NCBI GenBank assembly: GCA_902702965.1
Contig: CACRXP010000193.1
Location: forward strand, 796,441-860,440
Direction: 5' to 3'
Source of the DNA: Spirometra erinaceieuropaei
Taxonomy: Eukaryota; Platyhelminthes; Cestoda; Diphyllobothriidea; Diphyllobothriidae
Length of the DNA: 64,000 nucleotides
The translations under genes and the position numbers were made by a program. Of this stretch, positions 12,802-25,969 are shown in pieces. The notes beneath the pieces were generated by a model, which had not been told where the DNA came from, ran no database searches, and worked only from the letters and a program-made list of their open reading frames with translations. The first letter of the stretch is position 1, and every line of letters starts with the position of its first letter.

Positions 12802-15800
12802 TGTTACCTACTGCTAGCCTTCTGTTGTCAGTCGTCTGTATACCTTCATTCTCCGGTCACCACTACGCTTTCTACCGCCACCCATTTTTAATCACCACCT
12901 TCAAGGAAAGGCCAGCTTCTGTTCGAAATGAACTCTCCTTCACACTGCGTCATACATATATACCCACTTTCCAAAGCGAATTGTTTTTTTTCCTTCCTAC
13001 ATTGTATTTTCGGCTGCTGGTCATCATTTAATCTATATGAACTTCAATGCCAGGGCCAACTATCTGTTCTACTTCCTTCACGAGTGCCTTCTTGCAGACG
13101 TCGCACCAAATGCGGTACCACTCTACTGCTGTTGTGAGGTTTATACCGTCTGAAGTAGCACACCTGCTCACCGCTTACCGTCTAAGAAGGCCGGACAACT
13201 TTTCATAAATTTACGCAACGTTAACCCGCTTTTCTCGAATATCGATATTGTTTTTAGTGCTTTCGTACGCTTACGCATCTAAACACATGGCCGTGCGTGT
13301 GCTTACATAGTACTTCTTGCTTTATTGGACGTCGGAATTGGCATTTCAACTTCCACGACAGCAGCTTCTTTAACTGGCAGTGTTGAACTGGCCGGGACGT
13401 GTTGGCTGTCTGCTCTGTTTCGTTCAATAGCGCCTGTCTATCCACTTCAGACCCTGTTCGTCTGCGTGGTTTGTTTTTGCTTAATGTGGAAGTGGTTAGT
13501 GTAAAGACACCTGACATTTACCTGGGCTTTTCTTACACCCATTTATTTAGCAAATTAACAGCCTACGGTTGCCGAAAAGTGGCGTTTTCTTCAAAAAAGA
13601 GCGTTTCTTACTCGTTATCCGTTCGACTATGGGTTTCTGCTGCAGTTTCCACGTTTATTCCCACATTTAGTCGCATTATAGCGCACACCTTGCAGATTGT
13701 CCTTGACAGTGCCCTCCACACTCTTGATTGGCTTCTTCATTCTAGAATGTGGTTTCCTACATTTTCGGCCAATTACTGCGATTTTCACGGATTTCCCGTC
13801 AATTTTTCCGCTTTACGCTTGGCACCAGCGATCTCTCGAAGTACTTGCTCACGTAAACAACCGCTGTGCTTTTGGTCGCCTTGGCTACCCTTCTAACCCT
13901 CTTCCTCCTCTTTAGCAGTCGCATCCGTGGGCTCCACCCCTAAAATTCCTATGATCACCATTCCCGTATTGCAGGTATCTTTGTTTCTCTGCCAGTGTGG
14001 CTGCACAGTCATTCATCGCCGTCACTTCTAAGTCGGTTTTCGAGATGGTGTGTTGAACTGAGACCCAAACAGAGCTCAATGAGAGGCATGAATTAGTGAT
14101 CGATAATTGTGGCATTTTTGCTGCCGGTGGTCTTTAGCTGACTCCCAGTCATCCGAACTTGCCTTGGGACCAATACGAAAAGCCGACATCCATGTAGTTA
14201 GCAAATAAAGCACGGTGTCTAGCTGTGTCCAGAATTGACCTTTTCTAAGAAGACGGACAAGTATCGGGTAGAAAACACCGGTGGTGGACACACGGCGCTG
14301 GTCCAAAGAAGTCGAGAACGCGCGTAAATAGGAGCTTTGGTGGGGATCCGTTGTTACTGCAGAAGACGGAAAAGTGCTCGCCTTTAGATGAACGCGGCAT
14401 TATCTCCAGAAGCTGGTCAGTCGTCCTCCTTCTAGGCTTTGCATGGAGTGAGAGGTATCGAAATCAGCACGTTCCGACTGCGAATACCGACAGGAGAGTG
14501 ACGACAGACGCAACCGTAAAACCCCTCGTGGAAGGCTTGAGAGGTGTGATCTTGGAACCCCGTCCAAGATGTTGCATTGGACGTTATACAGCAGTAGACT
14601 GAGTCGAGAGAGCGGATGTACAGGTTTGAAAAATCAGACGAGAAGATCCTAGCGACGCTCACTAGCCACGTTCTTTTTACTCGAGCTCCTAGGCGCTGAT
14701 CGCCCACGAAGTTTGACAATTTCTTGATGCGAATGAAAGTGTCGCGCCAAACGATGTATACGCCGCCCGAGAAAATAGAAACTAAACCTTAAAGGAGCCG
14801 CCTGCTGTATGCTGTAGTAGACTAGGTGGGCATCATAAGTGGTATTTGACATAGACCAAAACCTCTTCCACGATTCACTTCTGACATTGTTTTCGTTTTT
14901 GCTCCGAATGGATTAACAGTCAACGTTCCCCGCGTTAATCAATCTTCCCCACTCTGTTTCTTTTGAGACAGATGCTGAAAAAAGAGCACCCTGTCATTCG
15001 TGAAGCCACGAACCCGGTCTGCTTCCTAGGCATCACTGTAATTCCGGGAATTCTGGTGTCGCCTTTATGACTGCGTCTTTCTGTTCAATAAGCTGAAGCT
15101 GAGGTCTTGTCACTACGACAATTTCATGCGGCTGCTCACCCCTCCTCCGGCGTCGTCTATAAACCGGTTCTGGCAAGGTCACGGGATTATGGACATCCAA
15201 CACTGCAGGTGGTCTTACGCTAAATACCGGCGGAATAAGGATTAGGGATATGGGGGCTACCGTCAGGTTTTAAGTTAGGACACGGCAGTATATACTCCGC
15301 ATGACATTTGGCCCAAAACCACCTGTAGCTCAGGGGGTACCTATACCCGTGTTCAACACCGTTCTGCTAAGCGGGGTTGTTATTTTCCAGTGATACAACT
15401 TACACGCCGCATCGTTTGCGGAAGCGTCATAAGTCGGCACAATTTCGCCACCAGGCATGGCCGTTTTTCCCTGAAAACAAGCTAAGTCAACCTCATTAAA
15501 TTTACTGATTCGCCTGATGCAAATGCGAAGTTTGGAGGACCTCCTTACTAATGAGCGCCCCGAAATCACGAGCGTTGGCATGAGTAGGCAGACACTAGAT
15601 TTGTTAATGGTGAATTTATGTGACACTGTTAAGAAATAACCGCTTAAACGAACACCAGCTGTAAAATCTTCCGTAAGGCAAACCATAAGGACATCCCACG
15701 ACTATAACATGTGTCCAAAAAGCCAAACCGGAATAGGTGAGTGCGGGGACGAGAGTCGGAATTTCAGTAGTAAAAAAATAATGTAAAAACGAAGTGTGTA

Positions 15801-15857
15801 ACAGAAGATCAAAAAAGTCTGCAACGCAGACAAAATGCATAAGATTTGTGAAATATA
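12802..15857. other. Intergenic, no supported gene
   Basis: About 3 kb between the Merlin remnant and the end of MCM9. The open frame at 13399-13896 (plus) and smaller ones show no domain and unremarkable composition. No clear poly(A) signal for MCM9 (TTTATT on the plus strand) was seen in the 150 bases before 15858. Confidence 0.5.
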
Positions 15858-18800
15858 TCAAAAGTCGATGTCAAAGTTTATGTTCGAGAGTGACCATTCA
15901 TCGGGCAGCAATTTGCCAAAGCCGGCAGATGTTCGTATCAGCGACTGGTGCTTCGAGGTCAGTGCCGAAGCAGCGTTTATCTCACTGTCTTCCTTAGAAA
16001 GATGCAGGGGTCTGGAAGCCCTGTCATCGTCCATCGGATCTCCTAATTCCAAATGTGGGTCTGCTGTCGACGGCACATCGGAATGTTCAGTGCGCGACGT
16101 TTTGGGTGGTAGGAGACGATCATCTTCTTTAGGCTGGAAATGAAAGCTCGAGAGTTTGCGATGTACTCTCTCAGATAGGATTCGGTCCTCCCCGGCTCTT
16201 CGTGGAACAGGTCGTGTCAGAAGGGAATCCTCACTTATTCGGCTATCTGGTCGGTCACTGCTGACAACCGCAGTGATTTCGGTCAAGGCCAGTTGCTCTG
16301 GCGAGGATGGCAGTTGCCGGTTTGGTACAATGGAGCCTCCGGGATAGGAAGGTGGGGCATCCAAGCGCCTGCGGGTTCTTTCCTCATTGTCATTGTAGGT
16401 GGTGGCCGGGCTAGAGTTGGGGGAAAGGTGGGTGTGTACGCTGGGGCCGGACTGAGAATGGGGAGCTTCTGCTAGTCCACACATACTAACCCGGTCGAAT
16501 TTCGTGTTATTCAGTGTGGTCCGAAAATGTGGATAGGAAGTGTTTTTGACAGACCTGGGAGCCGTATCTTTGGCTATGTTTGTGGAGTTCGAAAACATGT
16601 CACTTTCAATATCGTTTAAAAACGAAGGCAGTAAGTTCCCGAGATCAAAGTCGGCGGCCGAAACAGCGACCCCAGTGTCAGTAGTGTCTCCGGTTGATGC
16701 CTTGAGAGACTCTTTGCATAGTGGGGTAGTGGAAGTAGCCGCCTGAGGTGACAGCGGTACGGGTGAGAAATTGATGGTTTTCAAGTCGAGAAGCTGGGTG
16801 GATGAGAAGACGGGTGGACGGGAGATGGCATCGTCCAATGAAGTATCAAGTAAAGAGACAGTGGTGCTCATTTCGAAATCTTCAGGCGGTCCGGTCACGA
16901 CGCTCTCCCCTCCGGCATCATCAGCGCTGCATCCCAGGTCTTTTTCAGATAAATCTAACTTCAAAAGTATGACGCGCTTCACTTCTTCAAAACTGTAGTT
17001 CATGCCATCGCACCTCACCACATTCTCTGGGCCAACCGCTCCACCCTCAAATATGATACTGGACGCGCAGGGGCCGAATATGGATTGGAAGGAGCACTCC
17101 ATAAGCCATACGGCCACCACCGAATCCTTCAAAGAAAAAAAGGACCAACTTGATTCATGAGAAAGCAGACGTTAGCATTACTGACAAGGACAGAGTGCAT
17201 TCGTTTTATAACGCATTCGTACGAACAGTCCTCTCCTTCCTAGAATGCTATTCCATATTTGTAAAAGTCTGTTTACTTGAAGCCTCCATCCTATGGCATT
17301 CACGGGCTCCAGGCTGAGAAGCTGTGAACGGTATGCTATGTGTGTGGAAGGTGCATTTAAAACTCGGCATCAACTGGTCACTTGAGAATCATACTTCGTT
17401 CCCAGAGTATGCTCTGCATTTATTCTGGCCGCACTGTGTCGACGACTCATGTCTGCCGAGGAAGATTACTGGAGGATTTTGGGCCCGCACTCTTTTATTG
17501 TATAATGTCAGATGTTGTCGCATCGCACAGGAGCGACGGTCGCGCGTTTGTTGAAATGGTCCATCAACCTTGTCTGTGGTTAGAGAAGATCTCAGAGCGA
17601 ACTTGTCATATTCGTTGTTGCAGATCAACAGAGTGTGGAAGCAAAACGCGCGACAGTCGTGCTTGAAGCCGCGTGAAGTACGTGAATGCCGGAGATGACA
17701 GTGAGGGAGACTCGTACCACCGTGAACAGGGTAAACTAAGTAACAGAACTGCCCCAGAAAATCGACTACAGCCCGGTTAAAACAAGGCCAAAAAAACTCC
17801 GTGCCGCATCCTAAACCAACAATGGTGCCAATAATGCAGAATTAAACAGAAAGTTTATGATAATGCTTACAGATGCCGAATAGCCGGGAAGCACCCAATA
17901 CCACTAACGAAAATACGACGGCACAGTGTTTCAAGTAAAGACCATTGTAAGCGTAAGGGACGTGCAGATAAACGGTCGGTATTGACGACGAAGTAGTTCG
18001 GAATTCTATGGTGTCGTAAAAGTCGCAGTCATGCATACTCCCTCCTTACTCTCTATCATCATCTTCCTATAACTTGCGTACATACTGGCGGATTAAATCA
18101 TTGTTCAAAAGATGGCTGTAGTGTCTGTCAGTTTGAAGCACAGGGCCTCCATGCATTACCCGGCTGTTTCGCACACGCAAAAGGAGAAAATTTACCTCAA
18201 CAACAGTAGAATGACGGGCCATCAGTCTGGCGTGAGCCTGTGTTAGGCGAACCAGGCTCTCTAGAAGACGCAGTGTGGTCCTGCCTGCAAGTGCCTGGTC
18301 CTTGTCAGCACCGCAAAGATCTCTAAGTGCTCTCCGTCGCAGTTCATAGTAGCGCTGCAGAAGGACAGCTGACCCGGAAGAGAGGGTGGGACGAAACTCG
18401 CTTCGGACCCAGGCAATGTATACTCGAAGCAGATCGGTGGACCAGTGAACCCGGCAGCGCGTCTTGAAAAAAAGACCAGTAACAACAGACAATGTCTAAG
18501 GGTTCTGCAAAGAGGCGGGAGGACAGTGGTTCCAGACTCGAAGTTAAATTGACCTAGAAATCGGTCACTTACTATGAGGCTTAACGTCAGTCCAGGGACT
18601 AACACTAGAGGGCTATACATTCACACCAGAGCACAGAATAAGTCATGCTAAAAGCGGAGATGTTTACAAAAGGGACCCAGTGACTAATAGATACCTCACT
18701 AAGGCTCGACAACTTCTTTTTCGAAAATGCATTTCTAAGTCGTCCGACGCGAACACCAGGATCACCCACTAGGGTACTTGGTTCAGGCCAGAAAACCAGG

Positions 18801-21800
18801 TTAGGACTATAAAACCGGGAAAGCGCAAGTGCGGACAACAAAGAGAACAGAGCGGAAAGCAGAAGAAACGTTTGGTAGATAAATGATAATGACAATGATG
18901 TGATGGCTCATGTCGCCACTCATCCTAATCTCCCTTACCCTCGTGTGGATTAAGTGGGTAGGCTAGTTAGAAAGGTGACAAGGGCGAGCAATGCGCGACG
19001 TCGCCGGTGCAAAAACACTATAGAATCGATAGTTTCCAAAAACTACAATGAGGACAACTGTTTTCTTGGACGCGTTCGAGGTTATTAAAAAAAGCAATTC
19101 CAGCAGAATGCGTACGTGAACAGTCTTATAAGGGAGAAAATGGCTATTTAACCAGTGCAATTGGGTAACGAATTTGTCCTCTCGGCTACGGCACCACCAG
19201 AGCATACCATACATACACCACTTATCTGCGGAGGGTAAGAGCAAGTGAAATTGTTCACTTTTGCCTTGATCTCCACTACATTGTCAGTATATGGCAAATT
19301 AAAATACAGGTCCTAAACATACTGGTCGGGATTCGTTCTCAGAGGATAAACCAAGAATGAAGTCTGCGACTGAGGCATCCCAAGTTTCGGACCTGATCGG
19401 ATCAGACAACCGCCAGACAAGATCAAAGCGACTCAGCAGCGGAGTGGGCAAACCGAGATCATCGGAAGTCGAGGCAGTGGCTGCGGCAACGACCGAACAA
19501 CGGCAATTGAGACGCGCCAGGAGACCTGCCTTGGCGAGGCTCACAGTCTGCTGCTCCATGGCCTCGAGCACAGCAGCCCGATCGGCGCCGCGCAAGCTGC
19601 CGAACTCGTCGATGGCACAGAGACCACCGTCAGCGAGTACCAGTGCGCCCGCTTCGAGCGCCCAGCCGGAAGAGTCGCGTATGGCAGCCGCTGTCAGGCC
19701 AGCAGCTGTAGTGCCTGTGGCCGCAGTCAGAATGGCCCGTCCGGCAAGTCGGCAGGAAGCGCGCAGGAGAGCAGACTTCGCCGTGCCCGGTTCGCCCACG
19801 AGCAGGAGATGCAGACTACCCCGCACGCGAAACCTCTCTAGAGCAGTCGTCTCCGAGGCCCGGCCTTCATTGTTTTCCTTGTTTTTCTGGTCTAAAATAA
19901 TACCAGAACCCTATTTGGTCTAATTTGCCCTCAAGACCAGTGGTGCTGTCACTGTCATGCCAATAATAGTCATTTATGATTCACCATCAACAGCCCTAGA
20001 TATGAATTTTGGAATGAAATTAGTACGAGTCTAGACAGTACCTGTAGTAAACAATTCCGTAAACGGTTTAATAGACTTTGTGAGAAAGAACATAAAGCAC
20101 AGTGAACGATGACAGTGCGGCAACAGCCTTAAATCTGACGTGGTACAATATAGACTGAGGTGGATTAGTGTGTGTTTTTGGTCGTTTTCATTCGAGCTAA
20201 TTAAACTGCCCGTTGAATACAGTATAGTTAAAAAGCTCCGTCTTATCTTAGTCACACATGCCTGTTAAATTCTGCCTATAGAATGGGAATTCATTGCCCA
20301 TAAACGACACCTACCCACAATGTGAGACTATCCAACATCAAGAAGTCAGATATAACCAAGGAACCCACAATGCGAGTGGCATGGTCCAAAGAACCAGGGC
20401 CCGCGTTGGGGGGTAAGCGATTGCCCCCACGAGCCCCTGAGCATTATTATTATTATTACTATTATTATTATTATTATTCATACTGTCATTATGATGGAGG
20501 GAAGAGGAGGAGGGCAGCTCACTCGTCGTAAACGACAATGGCGATCTCCACCAGGTTGTTTATGGTTTTGATGATGGTTCAGAGGCTTTGACGGCAGGAG
20601 TCGTGGCGGTAGTCCGACCCCTGGACTCTAGCTGGGCAGGAACGAAGAATTGGCAATGCACACGTTAGGTTAATATTTAGATGAGGCCGGTTAGACATAA
20701 ACGTCCTCTCGTTGGTTTGTCTACTTCTGAACGTTGACGTAACGTAGCTTTTCTGGTTAAAATGCTGTAGATAATTGTCCTCAGCATAGAGTCCAAGTTG
20801 TTACTATCATTATGTTGCATATGAAAATGTAAAATAAAGTCAACGCGAGCCCTAAACGTACGTTGCCAGTGAGGATGTGCGCGGACAGGTGGAGCGCTAT
20901 CAACACTGTTCCTCGACATTCCAAACTCTTCGTGTCGCCGCTTCGCCTTGGCCCCTGTATTCATTCGGCTTCGAAGGTTGAAGTTCCATTTTTCACGACA
21001 GCTCGTCAGATCTGTCGATCCTATGAAAGAGACTCTCAGGAAGCCTGCTTGATGCCTACGCATTCAAATGAACATTTTGAGGTGTCCGTCCACTATTACT
21101 TCTGTCCTATTCCGGCACTTGGTCTTCAGGACCACCCGATGACGGCTCGAGATGTAAGTAGCTGTGTCCCGTTGTGTACCCTAACAGAGTACCCATGTTT
21201 ACTCGACGTAGGGCCGCCTAGTCGATACTACCACCCTGTATGCACTTAGTTTGACATTGATTGCGCGACTCTGCCCTATACTGCCAAAGGCCTGAGTGGC
21301 TTTAGAGATTCTGGTGGCCGTTTTGTCACTGACGGTCGCGTTCCAAGAAACCACGCTTCAGGTCAGGTGTTTGCTGCACAGTAACGATGCAATGATCGCT
21401 AAAATGGACTTCGTTGTTGGGCGAATTGGTGCATTTTTGGCTGATCACCAAAGTCATTTTTGATGATCAGCTGAACGGTTCTGTCTGCAGGCGAAGAGGT
21501 TCACGTACCGCTGCATCTCTGCCTCCGCTGACACAGTGAACATTCAGTCATCAGCAAAAATATGCTGTATATATTGATCTCGGTGACGTATATTGATCAA
21601 ATCAGATTCGTCGCTGCCACTGGAAAGAGGCTGAATGACTTAATAATCACGATATCCCGCTGAATATACTTCGCCGGTAATTATCACGCAAAAAAATATA
21701 GCATACGCCACGCCAAGTAGGCCTGATAGCGCAGGCACTACCACGGTGATAGAAAGCTCATATAAGAAACGCGCCGATGGACCTGGTAGACACTTTTGCT

Positions 21801-24761
21801 TCGCTCCTTTCGGCACCCAGCCTCCATCTGTGGCAACACGAAGTCGTGCTCAGCGAGGCGGACACACTCCGGTAACTGGCAGGACAAATTGGATACGGGT
21901 GTCCGGCGTGTGTGCCTTCACACCCGGCAGCCTCTGAACTAACCTCTAGTCCCCTGCTCCACCCTCATAAAAAAAGTTACGGAGAGAGCAGTAGGCGGCA
22001 AAGGCTAACCCGGGTCGTCTTCCCACCGAACAAAGGTTGTGAAGCGACGTGGAATGTGGCAGCCGTCTGTGGGGACTGAGCGGCCTTACTTAGAGATAGC
22101 ACTACTTACCCCCTCATGGGGGGAAGCTAGGAAAGGCGCCCTAAAAATTGCTGGCTAAGCATTCCGTCGGCAAGCTAACCGTGGCTTGTTGAAGCAAACA
22201 ACGAAACAACAATCACTACCGTCTGCATCCTTGGGCTCTCCCACATGCCTCCTGGGAAGCTCGTTCCCTTTTATATAATCTGATTGCAAGAAAGGCAGAA
22301 AGGACAGCCTGGGTTGTTCGCGTTTCGTATCGACTTTGCTGTGAAGCTAGTCAATGGGAGCATTATCACGAGGGTGTGTGAACGCGTGACACACAGTATG
22401 CAACGACTTCTCCACTCTGAATCACTGCGCCCAATCTCGCTGCCAGTTGGGCGATAGGTCCGAACTGGCTGTTCGTGCATGCTATGGGTATTGAAGCCAA
22501 TGCTGAGGTACGCTTACTCATGATAAGCCAGTAAATTTCTTGCTATTATAAACCTGACACGACCGAAATTGACATAATATGCTAAAAGCCGTGACTTGAA
22601 ATGATACCTCTCGAAGTGTGAACTCGGTCTTCCCTTGGAACAAACACCAGATGGTTAGCCAATCGAGCTTAGTTGAACCTCACACATCTGCAAGATTCGA
22701 GCCTCTGTTTGGAACACGTTAGACGTCGATTTTATATCACTTCGGCCTCCGCATCCCGGATCATCCTCGGCTAGCTTACCACGAGGAGGTCACAGAGACA
22801 TGGGTGGAAAAACGTGTGGGGTAGATCTGGCTCGGACTCAGTGCTTAATTTCCGAACTATAAAAAAGCAAACGCGCTTTCAAACTCACGCGACGCATTAA
22901 CAATCATGGTCTCAATGGTTGTCAGCTGACAGGATAAGTCGATCCCTTTCAGGACTGAGGATAAAGCTACAATGCCCCCCCCCTCTGCAGACTGGCTTAT
23001 GAAGGGTTACGAATTTGGTCGCACGCAAGACGTGTAAATGGACCATTTAGCTTCGTCAGCCAATGCGCCTACACTCATCTACTACTACCTTGACTTCGTT
23101 CTGTCACCGGAAAGCGGCGGTTGTAGTTGGAGAAAGCGGCATAGATACATTTCCCTTACCGAAACCCCGTTGACGCTTAAGTTGCTGGTGAGCCCTCGAG
23201 GCAGTGATGGTCCTCGTCGCCTGGACGATCTGATGCTGAGACCAGTAGGACCAGTCTCCTTAGGATTCGTAAAGAACTTAAGAGGAAAACCTGGTTCATA
23301 ATTTGGTTAGTTTACTTCCTACCCAGATTATTTCAACTGGACACGACAATCAATCAATCCGAACAAGATTAGTTGACGACCTACGTAGCCAATAGATCTG
23401 CAGATATTTACGGCAGATAAAGCAGCCACGCCTGATAACACAGTATCCTTTATTCAAGGACTGGAGGCCTGGCCTGATAACGAAAGTGAGGTTTTGCACA
23501 ATCGGAGAAAATATGCTCCGGCAAAACAGTGGAAAGTGAGTTAACAATCACGAGCTGTGCGCATGACTTCCCAGTCTATGAAGATGGGTAGAAGAAACAA
23601 CCACTCGAAACTTCAGACTTCCAATAAACCTCTCCCTGTGAACGCCTCCTTTTCTTTTGATAAGATGTACGTAAAAGAAAATAAAATCAACTGTTGTGAA
23701 GATTTGAAAGGATTGGGAACCCACCTACCATCTTTCTCCAAGCATGGTGGCGCACCGACTAGAAGTAAGGCCAAGGACAGCTTGACGAGGAAGAGGCCAT
23801 GAATTTCAGGACACAGAGCCTTCAGCAGTTCATTTCGCAGATCAAGAGCGACGGCAAAGCTGTCGGCTTCAGTCCAATAGTCCAGAAAACACTTCCGAAC
23901 ATCACGCGACAGGCCACCCACAGTTTCACCCCTATATTTCATCTCTGATCGGTTCTCAATATAATTGGCCACGACCACGAGTTCGATTTCACAGGCTGCC
24001 CCCGGACGAGGAATACGCCAGCGATGCGTGAGTACTCCGTTGAGAATGATGTCATCACCAGGACGCACGGTGTCTACCAGGTCATTATTCAAGCATGCGC
24101 AGATTGAGCGTGGCATTTTGCCAACAGATAGACAGCTAAATTGCTCGTTCACACGAATTTCTTGGTAGTTTTCCAAGTGATTTTCGGTTTGTTTGAGGGG
24201 ATGAAAGCTAGTCGAAGGACAGTGCTCGAGCGTGTTTGGACAGCGAGAAGGTTGTCGCAGAGCAAAGTACTCCGCAAGATCAGCCTGCACAGTAAAAATA
24301 AAGGCACACTTCTGACAGGAATAAGTTCGTTGCAGTTGCACAACCTGCACAGGTCCGACACGTGTGACAGTACATTGAAGAGCAAAGAAGCGACCCACCT
24401 GGTTAGAGTAGGGGATCTCTGTTCTATAAATCTCAGGGATGAGGGGAAGTGAGGCAATTCGGACTAAACAACGTAGGGAAGGGAGGAAGTCCGGTTTTTG
24501 CGGAGCAAAATGTTGTTTGACGGCATCCAGAAGTCCAGCATTGAACAGTTTCAGGGTCTGGCGTGGATTTAACAGCAGTTGTTGAGAAAAAAGGCTATTG
24601 TATTCGCAAAGCGCAGGAAAGTGTACAATGAGGACGAAGCATTTTCCGGCACTTAAGTTTTCCTTATGGTTTTCGAATATCAGCGGATGTTCTTTGAGCA
24701 CGAATTCGGAAAAGAGTGCAACAATGCGCTCACCGCGAAGCTTTTCGGGAGACGATGGCAT
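15858..24761 (-). CDS. MCM9: DNA helicase MCM9 (4 exons)
   Basis: Exons in transcription order: 24761-23729, about 19837-19323, 18462-18196, 17126-15858; 1027 residues. Exon 1 holds the MCM N-terminal domain: a four-cysteine zinc site (CQKC ... CPNTLEHC), then YQEIRVNEQ and the conserved LSVGKMPRSI. Exon 2 is the AAA+ core: Walker A GEPGTAKS, Walker B LCAIDEF, EAMEQQTVSLAKAG and arginine finger LLSRFD. Exon 3 gives RTTLRLLESLVRLTQAHARL, the MCM9-type lid. Exon 4 opens with DSVVAVWLMECS and continues into a Ser/Pro-rich tail of about 370 residues with no domain. MCM9 works with MCM8 in homologous recombination and mismatch repair. I chose the ATG at 24761 because it matches the usual start; the frame stays open 20 codons further up. 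The exon 1/2 join is ambiguous by a few bases. The segment after AAAT in the core lacks the family's sensor-1 Asn. Confidence 0.92.
17127..18195 (-). other. Intron 3 of MCM9
   Basis: Donor GTAAATT directly after the codon for Glu at 18196; acceptor TTCTTTGAAG before 17126. About 1.07 kb, no feature recognised inside. Confidence 0.8.
18463..19322 (-). other. Intron 2 of MCM9
   Basis: Donor GTATGT at 19322, acceptor with a seven-T tract (TTTTTTTCAAG) before 18462. The two flanking exons join in phase 0 (ESRP to TRCRVHW). No feature recognised inside. Confidence 0.85.
19838..23728 (-). other. Intron 1 of MCM9 with possible dispersed repeat
   Basis: About 3.9 kb. Donor GTAGGT at 23728 (or GTGGGT four bases on) and acceptor near 19838. 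It holds an ATT microsatellite (20443-20478). A GC-richer stretch at about 21720-22260, with no reading frame, looks like LINE 5'-UTR or SINE material by its composition; I could not tie it to another copy in this window. Confidence 0.7.
20443..20478 (+). repeat. (ATT)n microsatellite
   Basis: About twelve ATT units with one C interruption, in MCM9 intron 1. The preceding sequence has short runs of G and C (GGGGGG, CCCCC). Confidence 0.95.
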
Positions 24762-24821
24762 AGGAAGACCATCAAAGCTATCATAAAGAGAACAGATTGT
24801 GAATAAACCGTAAATAAACAT

Positions 24822-25600
24822 CGAATCAATTTAGAGAAAATTCTTTCCAGCAGCGATATGCATTTGTAGAAGCAAGAATGAAGACCGTGTGAAAATACAG
24901 TGATCAACGGGGTGGCTTAACTGTTTTGTTCTAAACTACTAATGTAGAAAAATAAACACAATGGACAGAGTCGTGGTGTAGGATTTCTATTTTTTAGTGG
25001 GTCGAGACGGTCAAAAGGCAGACAGAATATAACCGTTCCAAATGAAACAACATCCAGGTAGCAGAAGACAATGAACAAACTGGCCAATCCCCAGTCGGCA
25101 ATAGAAAAACGTCAGCGTCGAACAAGTGCACGCACCAGTTAGCTTGTACTGGGGAGTAGTATTTGCAAGGTCAATGAGGGGACTTAGTTACCGGCTAAGG
25201 AGTGTCTACGTGTGCTGACCAATGGATTTATCGACTGGCTTGACTTGATGAAGGATAACAGCCTGCTCTCTGCCAGACGGAGCAGTCACTTAGAAGTTGT
25301 AACAAGGTTAACTCGAATTGAAGACCACTGTCAGTCGTCATCATGACATAACGCCAAAGTAAGACACTAAGTTTGTCAGAAAAGTTTAAAATACGGTTTT
25401 AGCGGCAATACCCGGAATATGCATATCGACAGTCCACCTACTGAAGCGGCGGATGAAGGTAAACAAGTGGGCAAGGCCTATGGGGGGAAAAGTACAGAAA
25501 AAGTTGAGTTGTACGCAGTTGCAGAGTGCGAAAAACGTAACGGAAACGCCTACTAGCGAAAAATGCGATGGCTCTCGGCGCGCTGACAAGTGGGGCAGGC
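24822..25600. other. Region upstream of MCM9
   Basis: Presumed promoter side of MCM9 (minus strand). AT-rich directly upstream; no TATA box or known promoter element could be singled out, and no gene is seen. Confidence 0.4.
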
Positions 25601-25622
25601 CAGTCGAAAAATCGAGTTGTGG

Positions 25623-25665
25623 TCGTGAATGTTCAAGCTGGTTACACCAACCCGTCGTCAGACGA
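25623..25665 (-). ncRNA. Degenerate hammerhead-ribozyme-like motif (copy 2)
   Basis: On the minus strand: stem I TCGT, core CTGACGA (intact), a 20-base stem II region containing GGTT-GGTGT-AACC, then GAA, CATT, C at the cleavage position, and ACGA closing stem I. It is clearly the same repeat as 29980-30022; the similarity continues into a flanking CTCGATTTTTCGAC. The helix III palindrome AATT is CATT here, which breaks the conserved A15.1-U16.1 pair, so activity is doubtful. It lies about 320 bases before a Penelope-like RT fragment, on the opposite strand. Confidence 0.5.
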
Positions 25666-25969
25666 AATGAATGATGGGGAGTATTATAATCGCACTGGAG
25701 TGCTCGGAGACATCGAATTAACAGCCACGAAACAGGCGAGAGTGAATAACATGTTAATATAGGTGCTGGAAGTTATGAGTAGGTATCGAAGATTTCACTT
25801 ATGGATGGATCAATATACAGCGTCACAAACTCTCAGGCATTCCTTCAAAGATCCAAGGTCTTCAGATAAGTCCCGAATGAGAGCATTCTATCAGTTGATG
25901 TCGCCTAGTTTTCCTCAGTACCACATGGCTTCGCAATTGAGTGTAGTTCGACGCCCGTAAGACAATCCC

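Noticed and set aside
12576..13031. 151-residue plus-strand open frame
   Set aside because: It overlaps the Merlin transposase remnant on the other strand and has no domain of its own.
13399..13896. 165-residue plus-strand open frame
   Set aside because: Composition follows T-rich DNA; no motif, no splice context and no similarity I can recognise.
19357..19923. 188-residue plus-strand open frame rich in Ala, Arg and Ser
   Set aside because: It is the antisense shadow of MCM9 exon 2, kept open by that exon's GC-rich codons.
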